64,000 bases of DNA from Sophora flavescens (Eukaryota > Streptophyta > Magnoliopsida > Fabales > Fabaceae). Every line of letters begins with the position of its first letter. Within the stretch, counting starts at the first letter, position 1. The position numbers and the translations under genes were made by a program. The notes below the pieces were generated by a model. That model was not told the origin of the DNA, did no database searches, and saw only the letters and a list, made by a program, of their open reading frames with translations. Shown in pieces: positions 35,325 through 46,440 of the stretch. The stretch spans positions 217,722,103-217,786,102 of the forward strand of contig CM061063.1 of NCBI GenBank assembly GCA_030762895.1, written 5' to 3'.

Positions 35325-38300
35325 TGTAACACCCTGTTTTTCGTATCCTTCCTTATCAGTAAATACATGCTTTAATGTGTTTATTTTTGATAAAATCCGG
35401 AGGATGATTTTATTTAAAATAAAATCATTTTCTTGTGTTGTTTTACTGTATGAAGTCACAGTAAAATTTTCGGTCGAAAATTCAGACGAAAACCGGTATG
35501 CGTTTTCTCTGCCAGTACAAGTTTACTGAGCTAGAAACAAATTTTTAATTCGTGAACGAGACAGTTAGTGTTTTTATGATGTTTTGTGTGGGTTTGGTAA
35601 ATTTTCAAATTTTGTTGTCCGGGAATAAAATATAATATTTTATCCGGACGAAACCTTCAGAAAATACGATCGGATGTGCAACCGGTTACGTATTTAAGCA
35701 GTTAAAGGAACCCTAAAGGAGGAGAAAAGGCTTGATGGGAAGTCTCATTAACTGTTTATGACACACACTAAGAAAAAATAAATCCTTACTTCCCTCCAAA
35801 AATCTTACTTTTCGTCTTTCTCTCTCCAATCACATCACATCACATTAACTCTTCAACCTCTCTACAAGCAACCACCTTCTTTCTTCTTCTTTCTTCTCTT
35901 CTTTCCTCTCCAAAACCGTGCCCCCTCCATCTTTCCTCTATAAATATCACTCATCAACTTCACTTCATCACTTTCCTTTCTCCTACTCCATTAAAACCCT
36001 TAAGTTTTCATCTTTTTCTTAACTTCAAGCTTCCAAAGCTCTAGTTTTTCTTCTTCTTTTCACTAAGTGTTCTTCATCAAAGTTGTTCCTCTTGCTTAGG
36101 TTAATACTCTCATATATTCTTTTCTTTAAAAACTTCATCTTTTTCTAAAGTTTCTTCTTTATGTCATATATAAGCTTTTATCTTCAAAAATCTCTCAAAA
36201 ATGGTAGAAAACTCCTTTTGAGTTGAAACCAATTTCTATGGTCTTGTATTTACTTGTAGTTTAACATACTAAAAGGTTGTGTAAAACAAAGTTTCCTAAC
36301 CTCTACTTTCTAATGAGGCCGAACCATGCATGTGGTTTAGATGGATCTTGTTTCAACTTTTACAAATATGAGTTTGTGTTTAAAGATTTGTTTTCCCAAA
36401 ATGATCATCGACCAAGGCTCCTTTATGTTAAAGGATGCTATGTCTAAAGTGATTGGAAACTTTAAAGATTTTTACTCTACTTTTATGTCATTTACTTTCA
36501 TGCCATTTATATTTATGTCATTTACATTATGTCATTTACTTTTATGTCATTTATATTTATGCCATTTACATTATGTCATTTACTTTATGTCATTTACTTT
36601 GTGTCATTTACTTTATGTCATTTACATTATGTCATTTACTTTTATGTCATTTATATTTATGCCATTTATTTTATGTCATTTACTTTATGTCATTTATGTT
36701 TATGTCATTTATGATTCATTTACTTATGTCATTATACTTTAATTATTTATAAGCCTATGTTGTTTTTACTTTATGTGCTTATGAACTTTGTTGTTTAAAA
36801 TACTATGTTGCTTTCAAGATGATCATGGACTTGAGCTCCATAAGTTATTGGATGCTAAAAGGTCTAAGAGATTGGAAGAATTTAAAGATTTTTATCATAA
36901 AAACCCAAGGATGGCCGAATCTTAAAGGTTATGGACCTAGGGTGTTTCGTTTTTCATTTATCCAAAGTGATCATGGTTTTCAGCTCCTTACTATTAATGG
37001 ATGCTAAACCAAAGAGATTGGAAATTTTAAATGTTCCTAGCCTATTTTATTGATCAAGGCCGAATCTCCATCAAGGTGTAACTTGGTGGGATTTTTGTTC
37101 AACTTTGTTTTAAGTAATCATGTTTTAAACTCTTAGCACTTCCAGGATCATAAATCCCTAAGTTGCATATGCTTTGGAAACTTCTAGCCCTAAGTTCTCG
37201 ATTGAGTTCTAATCCATGAACCTTGTGTCTTGAAACCTAGACTTTCATCCTAACCAACCTTGAAGAACGTCCGTGAAACTGTTTATTTTCTCGCATTCTT
37301 TTACCTTCTTAAGGTAAGAGGGGATTTCCTAAAGATATTCAATAACTGTATGCATGTGTGTAGGTGTTTAACTGGATATTTATATGTTGATTGAGCTTAC
37401 TTGATTATCTAATGTACTTGAACTGTTGTGCTATTATCTGATGTTGATCTGTACTTGTTCTAAATGATATAATGCATATATGTGATGAACTGCTTTCAAC
37501 TATGATATTAGCTTTGCACTGATGATATATACTATTGTTGATTGAAAGTTTGCTAAGCCAGACGTGCGTCTGTGTATCAACCGTTATAAGGATTAAAAAC
37601 CTTAATAAGCTTTGAAGATGAAGGGATTGGTGTTCTTTTCCAAAGGCTCTTTAAACGTAAAGGACTTGTTTTAAATGTTGAAATGGTTTTGGTGAACTAT
37701 TGTTATACAAGAGAAAAATCCTTTTCGAACTACGTGTCTCCAAGTGAAAAACTTTCAAGATTATTTGGCAATATCCTATTGGGGGGGGGGGGGGGGGGAA
37801 TATTTCAAAGACAAAATATTTTCAAAGATGCTTTATAAAAGATTTTCAAAGAAAAGGTTTTTCCTAAATATTTTAGAAACTTTCCGATAACCTGGATAGG
37901 TTATCGAGGATTCGGTTTTGAATTTGTTTTTCACTGAACGAAAAATAAGTACTTAAGAAAGAGAATCTAGTACGCGAGACGTCACCTCTAGTATTCAGTG
38001 ATGTGCACGTGATCTTGAATCAGTGTGAATTCGGGACTACGAGTCCTGGTTATGATGTTATGGACTTAGGTCCTAATCACGCTATGTTGGACTGTGTATT
38101 CTAACCGCGTGTGATGAACATGATTAAAGGTGAAGGTTGTTTTCTATGACCACAACCCTTGACTGCGGCCACGGTCTTGGGCATTGTGATTGAGCATTCG
38201 GACTATGAGTCCTATGCTTCTGAGTTTTCAAGTGATGGGGAAATGATGATTTAAGTCGTTAGCATTGAGCAAAGAATCAAAGTGAAAAGAATGAACACAA

Positions 38301-38919
38301 AGAAATCCTTTTAAATAAAATATTTTCTCATGTGCATTTCCCAGGCAGACGTGCCTTATTATCGTTGTTCTTAAATTGGACAATGAGACGGTGTACGTGT
38401 ATCGTTGTGCCTAAATGGACAATGAAACGGCGTGCATAATCGTTGTGCCTAAATGGCCAATGAGACGGTGTATTATCGTTGTGCTTAGCTGGCCAATGAG
38501 ACGGTGTATTATCGTTGTTCTTAAATTGGACAATGAGACGGTGTACGTGTATCGTTGTGCCTAAATAGACAATGAAACGACGTGCATAATCGTTGTGCCT
38601 AAATTGGCCAATGAGACGGTGTATTATCGTTGTGCTTATCTAGCCAATGAGACGGTGTATTATCGTTGTGCTTAGCTAGCCAATGAGACGGTGCATCGAG
38701 CCTGATCAACTCACTTTGAGGATGTTGGGATCTCCGAAGATTAAGTTAGAGCCTGATATTGAAGTGCCATGCATATTTTCAAAGATTGACTGTGCGGGCT
38801 TGAGACCCTATGATATAACATTGTTATATTGTGTATATGCATGATTTAATTGCTTATATAATTCTGTGATGTATGTATCATGTATATGGTTGTTGTGGGA
38901 TATCACTACAACAGATTAG

Positions 38920-39245
38920 ACTTTAGATAGCGTTTCCGTATGCCTTTTAATAGCGTTTGTAACCGCTATCTATGCTACCGCTATTAAAACTCGTTAGCAA
39001 AGATAGCATTTAGGAACTGCTATTAATAGGTGACTTTAGATAGCGTTTGTACACGGAAACGCTATCTAAAGTCTGACTTTAGATAGCATTTGTACACGGA
39101 AACGCTATCTAAAGTCTGACTTTAGATAGCGTTTCCTTATACAAACGCTATCTAAAGTCTGACTTTAGATAGCGTTTGTACACGGAAACGCTATCTAAAG
39201 TCTGACTTTAGATAGCGTTTGTACAAGGAAACGCTATCTAAAGCC
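38920..39245. repeat. Left subterminal repeats of the CACTA element
   Basis: Repeated TTTAGATAGCGTTTGTACAC and its complement AAACGCTATCTAAA, arranged as head-to-head pairs with GTACACG or GTACAAG spacers, about five hairpin units. In En/Spm elements such repeats bind the transposon-encoded protein. Confidence 0.9.
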
Positions 39246-39979
39246 CTTTTTTTTTAATTTTATTTCTTAACTTTTACATCCATTATTCCTGCATATTTAC
39301 ACAAAAAAACCACAATTGTTGCAGTCAACACAATTGTTCAAAATGTGTTCAAAATATAAGTGTTCAAATATAAGTGTTCAATGCAGCACTGCATGTGTTT
39401 GTGCAAAGAAACCAAGAACTATACAATCAAAGTGCAACACTCTTATACAGCAACTATATATATATATATATATAACCAGATATAAGTACACCACTCTGTT
39501 TCTAAAGTATTCAAATTCACACGAGTAAGACAAAATCAAAGTGCAGCAACTATACCAGATCTCAATCCTTAAGAAACCAAAATCAGAAAACCAACATACA
39601 TCTACAATTAATCTACATTTACAACACTGTTTGTTTTTCATGAGACCAAGACAACACCAAAGTAATGTGTCGAAATGTGATCCAAAGACTCGTAGCATAC
39701 ATACTGCATTTCCACCACAAAGACTAACTTTGTTACATTGGGATACAACGGACTAATTAGGTAAATACTACTGTAGCAAGAAACATAATTCAAATCAAGC
39801 ATTAACAAAGTCTAACAAAAATAATAAGTTTGAACTTATTTTCTCCTTTCCATGCACATCAACTCGAAGGCATGTACCAATGAAAAACAAATACATAGAT
39901 AGTTTGGGGTTGATAAATATAAAGCATTATTCACATACCAATGAGTATTGCTGCAACTACCGTGATCAATTTGACATAA
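39246..39979. other. CACTA interior downstream of the C48-like gene
   Basis: Non-coding AT-rich sequence with an (AT)n run near 39450-39474. On the minus strand this would be the 3' untranslated part of the gene. Confidence 0.5.
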
Positions 39980-41600
39980 TCAAACGAACTTTTCAACAAT
40001 ATAGCGACACCACTCTTCCTTGACTTCAGATAGTTGAGCAGTGGAGTATGTGGAGCATTTGAAGTCAGGGAAGTACTGCGACATAAAAATTAAATAAATC
40101 AAGTTACAATTGCTAAAACATTTGAACAGTCACAGTTAAAAGCTAAGTAAACAACATACCGCCATTGGTATTTTAACTTGGTTCTGCAAGATAGTCTCCT
40201 TCATGAAACGCATGACATAGTACCCACAATCTGTACTGTTGGGTTGTCTTGGGCACTATAAAAAATAAAATAGTAAATCAATATAGTTTTTTTTTATCTA
40301 ATTGCGCATTAAGTTTTTGCAAATATACCTGTATCTGAATCCATTTAATGTTGGTTGCCTTTAAATGCGGCACCTTAGCTCCGATATTTGAGCGATAAAC
40401 TTGCAAACCATTAATCACAAAATCAAACAGACTTCATTAAGAAACATATTTTCAATCATCACAAACACACGCATGCTCACGTATCGAACAGAATCATAGA
40501 AAATCAGAAATATAAAAACATGCTTACGTATCGAATGCGATTCTTTAATTGCAGGCGATCCCTAGGATCAACATACAAGGGATCCAGATAGTAAATAATC
40601 TCTTCAACAATATTTATCGCAAGACAAGACCCAATGATTCCTACAAAAATGTTGAGATAACAAATCCTAAGCACCTCAACTTTTATGTAATTCATTATTG
40701 TGAATTAAGTCCTATAGGATAAGCGACTCACCCAACATTGCACGGCGCTGAAAACAAGGGCTGATATTCTCTTTCTTTAGTTGCAAACCGGTCAGCTAGA
40801 TACGTTGTCTGTGAATCCCTCCCGAAGTAGCCGTATGTATTTGTTTGGTGTGGGGACAAGAACAGAAACCTCCTCGTTATTTCCTTTGGAAGCAACAATT
40901 CTTCATACAAATACCTTCAATTAAAATATAAAAATGGATTACACCAATGACATCAATATTTAAATGGAAAGACTAAAAAAAATATTGTACACTTTAAGCC
41001 TGATTTATTACCTGATATATGCGGAAATAACGGAGGCAGATACCCATTCATGATTTACAACTTCTCTGATATTTTCAGTATTGAGCATCTCAATGAAATG
41101 GTGACCAAAAATATTTTGTTCCATCTCTACGTACAATTGGTCAGCATTTTTCATATTCTTTCGTTCATGTATTTTAAGGAAATTCAAATATTCCAGAGAA
41201 GTTGTAGTTGAACCAGCTGTAGGTGGGTTGGCCTCAGAGTTGCCTCCTTTATTTTCTGGGGTTGTAATTGACTCCTTTGTATATCCAGACACTCTGCCCT
41301 TGCCTTTAGCTTTTGCAGGTGCCTGGAAATTTTGCATTTCAATATGCCAGTTAGTGATCAACTAATGTAATGCATATATGCCGTATATGAAAAGGTGGAA
41401 AAATGCAATTACATACCATATTAATTACAACCACGAGATCAATTGGCCATGCCACATAAGTACCTATTGCATCTCCTACTGTCATCACATCTGCATCAAC
41501 GATAGGTACCGGCAATGGCGCATCCCCCTCAGAGCAACCAGAAGCAGAGACCGTCACGGCCTGGCCGTGATGGCCATCACGGCCGTGACGCGCATTACTT
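39980..41600 (-). pseudogene. Ulp1/C48 peptidase-like gene carried by the CACTA element, multi-exon
   Basis: Minus-strand exons inferred from GT-AG borders and continuous protein similarity: 41417 to at least 41557 (DADVMTVGDAIGTYVAWPID, the DUF8039-type block), 41012-41322 (APAKAKGKGRVSGYTKES to VSASVISAYIR), 40732-40914 (YLYEELLLPKEITRRFLFL), ~40520-40640 (NHWVL..., IIYYLDPLYVDP), 40329-~40431 (INGLQVYR to NIKWIQIQ), 40160-40255 (CPRQPNSTDCGYYVMRFMKE) and 39980-40075 (ending EEWCRYIVEKFV, stop). The His, Asp and Cys of the C48 cysteine-protease triad are all visible (NHW, YYLDPL, STDCG). A 1-nt insertion just after NHWVL (about 40625) breaks the frame, and the splice at ~40430/40520 is uncertain. 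The upstream start is not found. In the family the enzyme cleaves SUMO-like conjugates; the role in transposons is unknown. Confidence 0.8.
41551..41592. repeat. Nested GC-rich palindrome in the CACTA element
   Basis: GTCACGGCC ... GGCCGTGAC encloses the perfect inner palindrome GGCCGTGAT-GGCC-ATCACGGCC. The tract is much more GC-rich than its surroundings and falls at the upstream edge of the first recognised exon. Confidence 0.85.
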
Positions 41601-42900
41601 GGACCTGAAGAAACCGAAATATATCAGATTTTGAGTTGGTTTGGGACTCTAACTTCCCAATTTCTATAAATAAGGATCAAGGCATCAGATCAGGGGATAC
41701 ACAATACACATTGGATGAGATCCATAACAACTAGGACTTAGGCATAGAACTCTCTTCTTCTCCTCTCTGATTTTTGTATTTTCTATTATGTTGTCAACCC
41801 AGCTTGTCATCTCTTTCACTATTTACTTTCAATGAGATGAACCAACAAGAACCTTCAAATTAGACTTCCAGTTATGTATTCTGACATTTTCCACTCCACA
41901 TCTCACTTCTAGCTTGCCTATATTGTATGCCCGACAAATGGCAACACTCCAGCCACATAACAGAAGCACCTCATTTGTTCAACTAACATATGACCTAATG
42001 CTATTAGTTCTGAAAATATTCAAGTTAAACACAGCATTAAAATCACCAAGATGCAGAGTATCCCCTCTAATTGACAACACTTCTCAAAAGCAAACTTGCT
42101 CACTCTCTAAAAACACCAAAATCTGAGCACAGAACATTAAATTAAATGATCTATAAAGGGAAAGGATCAACAAACTGAAGCAACAAAAACAAACATATGA
42201 ACCCATTCTTCACATTCCGAAAAACATTGAAACAAAACAAAACAGGATACCAAAGAACATTAGGTTCAAAATGCATACAGTCAATCCGTCAATCCATATT
42301 CATATTTTCAAATAATGATTGACACACAAACAAGTCACATTCCATTCAACACCAATCAAACCGAAAATTAAAGAGCAAGTAAAATAAAACCTTGAACACA
42401 GACTGTGAACTTGGATAAAAACACACTCCCACAAAAATTAAGAATGTCCGGAAATAAAATTTGTAAATGATAGAAAATCACCGAACACAGATCGTGAACT
42501 TGGAAGTGGGTTCCAATAAAGCTGCAAACTTGGAACCGGGTTCAACCGGGAATGCGCCCCGTGATCGTGTCACGCACCCGAGCCAGAGCAGTGTGAAGCT
42601 CTTAGTATGAGACTCGTGCAAAATAGAGGTTGATGTTGATGGCTCTTCTATAACCGATGGGGGTATGGAGAGTACTCGCGGTGGCAAAAGGAGCAGCGGC
42701 GGGTATGGAGAGAACTCGCGGTGGCGATAGGAGCAGCAGGCACGGGGGTTTGGGTTCGAGTGGGTTCTTTCTCTTTCGGAGTAGCAGCGGGCGAGCAATG
42801 GCGAAGGTGAGGGAAGAAAAAAGAGATGGCATGCAGAGGGAAGGAAACAGTAGAATGAAAATGAGGAAGAAACAGAGGGAAGGCCGAGCGCGCGTCTAAT
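41593..42900. other. CACTA interior upstream of the C48-like gene
   Basis: 41600-41870 reads on the plus strand like a small LTR end or leader (TATAAATA at 41665-41672, then a CT-rich stretch), possibly an inserted fragment. 42480-42900 is GC-rich with repeated GGGTATGGAGAGNACTCGCG near 42660 and 42700. No reading frame I would support. Confidence 0.4.
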
Positions 42901-42904
42901 TTTA

Positions 42905-43195
42905 CTCTGAAGACCTAAGATAGCGTTTCCTATAGGAAACGCTATCTTAGGTGATACCTAAGATAGCGTTTCCTGAAGGAAACGCTATCTTAGGTATCAC
43001 CTAAGATAGTGTTTCCGTGTGGAACCGCTATCTTTTCCTAAGTGACACTTTTAATAGCGGTTCCACACAGAAACGCTATCTTAGGTGATACCTAAGATAG
43101 CGTTTCCCTTAGGGAAACGCTATTAAAAGTCCCCCATCACTTTTAATAGCATTTCCACACGGAAATGCTATTAAAGGTGCGTTATTAAAAGTCTA
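42905..43195. repeat. Right subterminal repeats of the CACTA element
   Basis: Repeated CCTAAGATAGCGTTTCC and GGAAACGCTATCTTAGG pairs, plus variants with CTTTTAATAGC. Same motif core (GATAGCGTTTCC) as the left end but a different flank (CCTAAGATAG instead of TTTAGATAG). Confidence 0.9.
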
Positions 43196-43710
43196 TTATG
43201 TTGTAGTGTATATCTTATGATGGTATCTCACTCTTACAATTATATCAGGTCTCTTCGGGTTTTTGCTGTAGTACCTTGGTAATCTAGTGCCGATGTTGCA
43301 GAGGAGTCTATCTAAGTCAATTGAAGACCTAGTGTTAGAGGTTGGGATAGTAGTCTGATTGGGGTCTCTCCAATGAATATTTGATAGAATGACCAGCTTA
43401 GATTGTATATCTAAAGGGGTCCGTGAATGTAGTGTTATATACATTCATCTGAAGTTTAAACTTTTTCTTTCGAAAATGGAGACTTATAGAAATGTTGTAT
43501 GTCATGGTAACTTTGTCACGAACGTGACTTTACGTTTTAAATGTATGTATGATGGATTTCAGAGTTATCCCTATAGAAGAAAATCTTATACCCCAGTTTT
43601 TTTGACTTAAGAGAAAACAAATTTTTCGAAAGCAACTAGCAAATTATCTTTTAATTTAAATTCCGCATGTGTTACGTAAGTAATGCCCTGAGGGAGGGCG
43701 TTACAGTGTG

Positions 43711-45144
43711 TCCTAATCACATTGTTGTGGACTGTGTGTCCTAATCACGTTGAGGACTGTGTGTCCTAATCACGTTGTTGTGGACTGTGTGTCCTAATCA
43801 CCTTGTCGTGGATTGTGTGTCCTAACCACGTGATGAACGTTGTTAAAGGTGAATATTGTTTTCTACGACCACAAGCCTAGGGCTGGTGCATCGGTCTCGG
43901 GCATTGTGATTGAGCATTCGGACTGTGTGTCCTATGCTTCTAAGTTTTCAAGTGATGGGGAAATGATGATTAAGTCGTTAGCTTTGAGCTGCGACAATGC
44001 AAAAGAATGAACACAAAGAAAACCTTTTAAATAAAATATTTTCTCATGTGCATTTCCCCAAGCAGACGTGCTTTCTTACATATCAGATACAAGGTGGTAT
44101 CCGGGAGTCTGTCCATGTAAACCGAGTTTAGAGGCACATGTGACGTTGCTCGTCTTGAGACCTTAAATGAATGAGGGTATGGAGGCAACTGCCCGGTGGG
44201 CTAGAGATTGACCAACTCTAATTCTTCTCCAGTGGAAAACGGTGTTGATATCTCATGAGATTAAGTTAGAGCCTGATATTGAAGTGCCATGCATATTTTC
44301 AAAGATTGACTGTGCGGGTTTGAGACCCTTTGATATAACATTACTATGTTATGTATATGCATGATTTAACTGCTTATATGATTATGTGATGTATGTATCA
44401 TGTATATGGTTGTTGTGGGATATATCCATTTGTTGGTATCTCACCCTTACAGATATATCAGGTTTCTTCTGGTTCGCTATCGTACCCTGGGTACTTTAGT
44501 ACAGATGGTGCAGAGGAGTCTTCCTAAGTCCCTCTGAGACTTGGATCTGGTTGTTTGATGAAGTATTTGATTGTGGAATGATCACATGAGTTTTCCACAG
44601 GAATAACTTTTAGGACGACCAGCTTAGGGTTTGAGACTTAGATTATTTTTGATAGTATGTATGAGTATGGCTCAGAGAGCCTTTATTTTAAAATGGAATG
44701 TTTATGGCTCGGAGAGCATATCTTTTGAATGAAAACCTAAGCTGTTTCTTTGGTCTTGTAAAGCTTATTGTTATAACTATTTTTTTAGCATATTACTGCC
44801 AGGTTGTATTTGGTGTAACTGGAATTCTAGAATGAAAATGTAATTATTTTAGCAGGTGTTCTTTTACCTGGGATGTCCGAATTACAGAGGAGACTCTGTC
44901 GAAATTTTCGTAAAAATACTAGCTTTTATTCAAGTATATTCTTTAAATTAAATATGCTTGCCAAGCTATGATAGTAAGTCTGTGTGCCGATCAAGGCTTA
45001 GGTGTGGAGTCGTGACAAAATTTTTATACCCAATTTCAAACACTTATGTACTTATATAAATTATTTTCCGAAAGCACCAGCAAATTATCTTTTAATTTAA
45101 ATTTCGCATGTGTTACGTAAGTAATACCTAGTGAGGGTGTTACA
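43711..45144 (+). repeat. 3' LTR of element B, second part
   Basis: Continues the LTR that was interrupted at 29207. Starts in a short tandem block of GTGTCCTAATCACGTTGTTG units and ends GAGGGTGTTACA. The flank after it is GTGCCTATCT. Confidence 0.88.
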
Positions 45145-45319
45145 GTGCCTATCTTTATTTCACAAGATTTAGTTGATACAATAGTCTTCTTTGTAATCCT
45201 GGGAAAGAAGTAGCTTGTGGTGATTCAACATAAAACCACTATGGTTACCATGTCCAACAAAGTTACTTAACGCTCACAAAGTACATCGTAAAACTGAACT
45301 GCATTAGATTACTGCCCAC
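45145..45319. other. Flank between element B and the B3 relic
   Basis: No feature seen other than possible 3' sequence of the minus-strand B3 gene. Confidence 0.4.
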
Positions 45320-45820
45320 TTATGGCTTAACAGAGGAGTGCTTAGAAATGGAAACCTTCATCACTATGTCATCACTACTGTGCAGCAGCTCAAACAAGCA
45401 AGCATCTCCTACCTCCAAATTATACTCTCTTGCAAATTCTAGCCATCCTACATAAAGGTGAGTTTGTGATTGTTTTTGGTAATGGAGCAAAGTAACCCTC
45501 CATGATCTTTCCCCAACTAGCAGCAGAACATTTTATCTGTCGCGTTTGATGTAGCTCTTCTAGAAGCTCCTTGGTTGGTACTGCATGTAATAAATCTTTC
45601 ACCCGACTTAGTGTTTAATTCATGAGATTGGATAAGTAGATTATATGATTGTTTATTCTGAGAAAACATACTACGTTTGCCTTTTTAAGGTGTCGTGATT
45701 TTATTATCACGGTGAAGAAAGTATTTCCTGCAGCATCTTGAGCTCCATAATTGCTAAAAGATGGCCTTTCAGTATGCAGGTCAATGGTCCTCTTCTCTTC
45801 ACTTGGATTCTTCAGCTTGC
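45320..45820 (-). pseudogene. B3-domain (REM/VRN1-like) transcription factor gene, fragment
   Basis: Two blocks on the minus strand. The upstream block, after a TTTTAG acceptor at 45821, reads KLKNPSEEKRTIDLHTE and NTFFTVIIKSRHLKKA (about 45680-45820), the first strands of a B3 domain. The downstream block (about 45320-45525) reads VLLLVGERSWRVTLLHYQ and GWLEFAREYNLEVGDACLFE, the second half of a B3 domain, with a stop at 45320-45322. Between the halves, about 85 bp with stops and no B3 similarity breaks the domain. B3 domains of this class bind DNA. I see no start and no second B3 domain, so this is a partial relic; an unusual intron inside the domain is the alternative. Confidence 0.78.
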
Positions 45821-46440
45821 CTAAAAGAAGAAAACTAGTTATACGAGAGAGAAGCTAAATTCTTTATGAGCTTCTAAGAGCTTGTTTAGTTGAGATTTCT
45901 TTTGACTGCAAAAGCAAGAAATACATGTCCCAAGACACTTTTTTCAAAAGCTATATGAGAGGAGTTTTTGGCTAATGTGATTTTAAAATGTGATTTTATG
46001 GTTGGAAATCTTAAACAAATATGCTCCAAGACTTTCATTTGATATTTAAATAGCATTTAGGAGACATGTCACAACAGGAGAAAACATAAGTCCAATGTTT
46101 GACATATTTTATAAGTTGAATAAAACAAGATATGAGGTTAAAATGTGGGATATTTTGGTTCCACTTAAAAGGTGAAACCTAATAGAATAGAATAGAATAG
46201 AATAGATACTTAGAGCATCCACATCCCAGCACCCCACTTTGGAATTCTTAAATAGGTCCCACCATTACACATCAACCATTTTCATTTTTTATAACTTAAG
46301 CACCTCACCTCTCCAACCCAGCAACTTCTTAAAAGTTCTTAAATTGACCCCCATCAATAACCCAATATCCTTACATTTCATCAATTTTATTATATTTAAA
46401 AAAAAAAAAGGAAATGACTGCTAAGATGCAGGTGCTTATA
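45821..46440. other. Upstream flank of the B3 relic, with (GAATA)n and MITE-like sequence
   Basis: Contains TAGAATAGAATAGAATAGAA near 46180-46205 and, right after it, AGAGCATCCACATCCCAGCA, a start often seen in small plant MITEs. An A-run at 46396-46409 follows. No clear terminal repeat pair found. Confidence 0.4.

Larger units (their letters stand above)
38904..43208. mobile_element. CACTA (En/Spm-type) transposon, 4305 bp
   Basis: Starts CACTACAACAGATTAGAC and ends, reversed, CACTACAACATAATAGAC. The 3-bp TSD TAT is at 38901-38903 and 43209-43211, confirmed by the empty site in the other LTR. Subterminal regions are packed with short palindromic repeats. I find no TNPD-type transposase, so the element is probably non-autonomous. 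It carries a minus-strand multi-exon gene for a Ulp1/C48-like protein. Confidence 0.95.
29208..43705 (+). mobile_element. Element C: gag-only gypsy derivative (TR-GAG-like) inserted in B
   Basis: 5' LTR 29208-33278 (4071 bp), internal region 33279-35324 (only 2046 bp), 3' LTR 35325-43705 (4073 bp after removing the CACTA insert and its duplicated TAT). The 5-bp TSD GTGTG is at 29203-29207 and 43706-43710. The LTRs look almost identical by eye, including their minisatellites, so this is a recent insertion. The internal region carries gag but no protease, RT, RNase H or integrase, so the element had to be mobilised by another element's enzymes. Known terminal-repeat retrotransposons with only a GAG domain have this design. 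Confidence 0.93.
35325..43705 (+). repeat. 3' LTR of element C, split by a CACTA transposon
   Basis: 35325-38903 and 43209-43705 together match the 5' LTR almost base for base. Differences include an 18-G run at 37781-37798, where the 5' LTR has six G, and a short deletion near 43401. Confidence 0.95.
23375..45144 (+). mobile_element. Element B: gypsy-type derivative without coding capacity, host of the nest
   Basis: 5' LTR fragment (about 23375-23665), primer site (23669), 3.3 kb internal region with only traces of pol, pre-LTR hairpin (27004-27020), and 3' LTR starting 27034. The 3' LTR is interrupted by element C (29208-43705) and resumes at 43711, ending at 45144 in GGGTGTTACA; without the insert it is about 3.6 kb. 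The last ~290 bp of the two LTRs are nearly identical (23379-23665 against 44855-45144). No TSD can be checked because the 5' LTR is truncated. Confidence 0.88.

Noticed and set aside
39246..42900. Transposase (TNPD/TNP2) in the CACTA element
   Set aside because: I searched both strands by eye for TNP2-type text and found only the C48-like gene, so the element is treated as non-autonomous.
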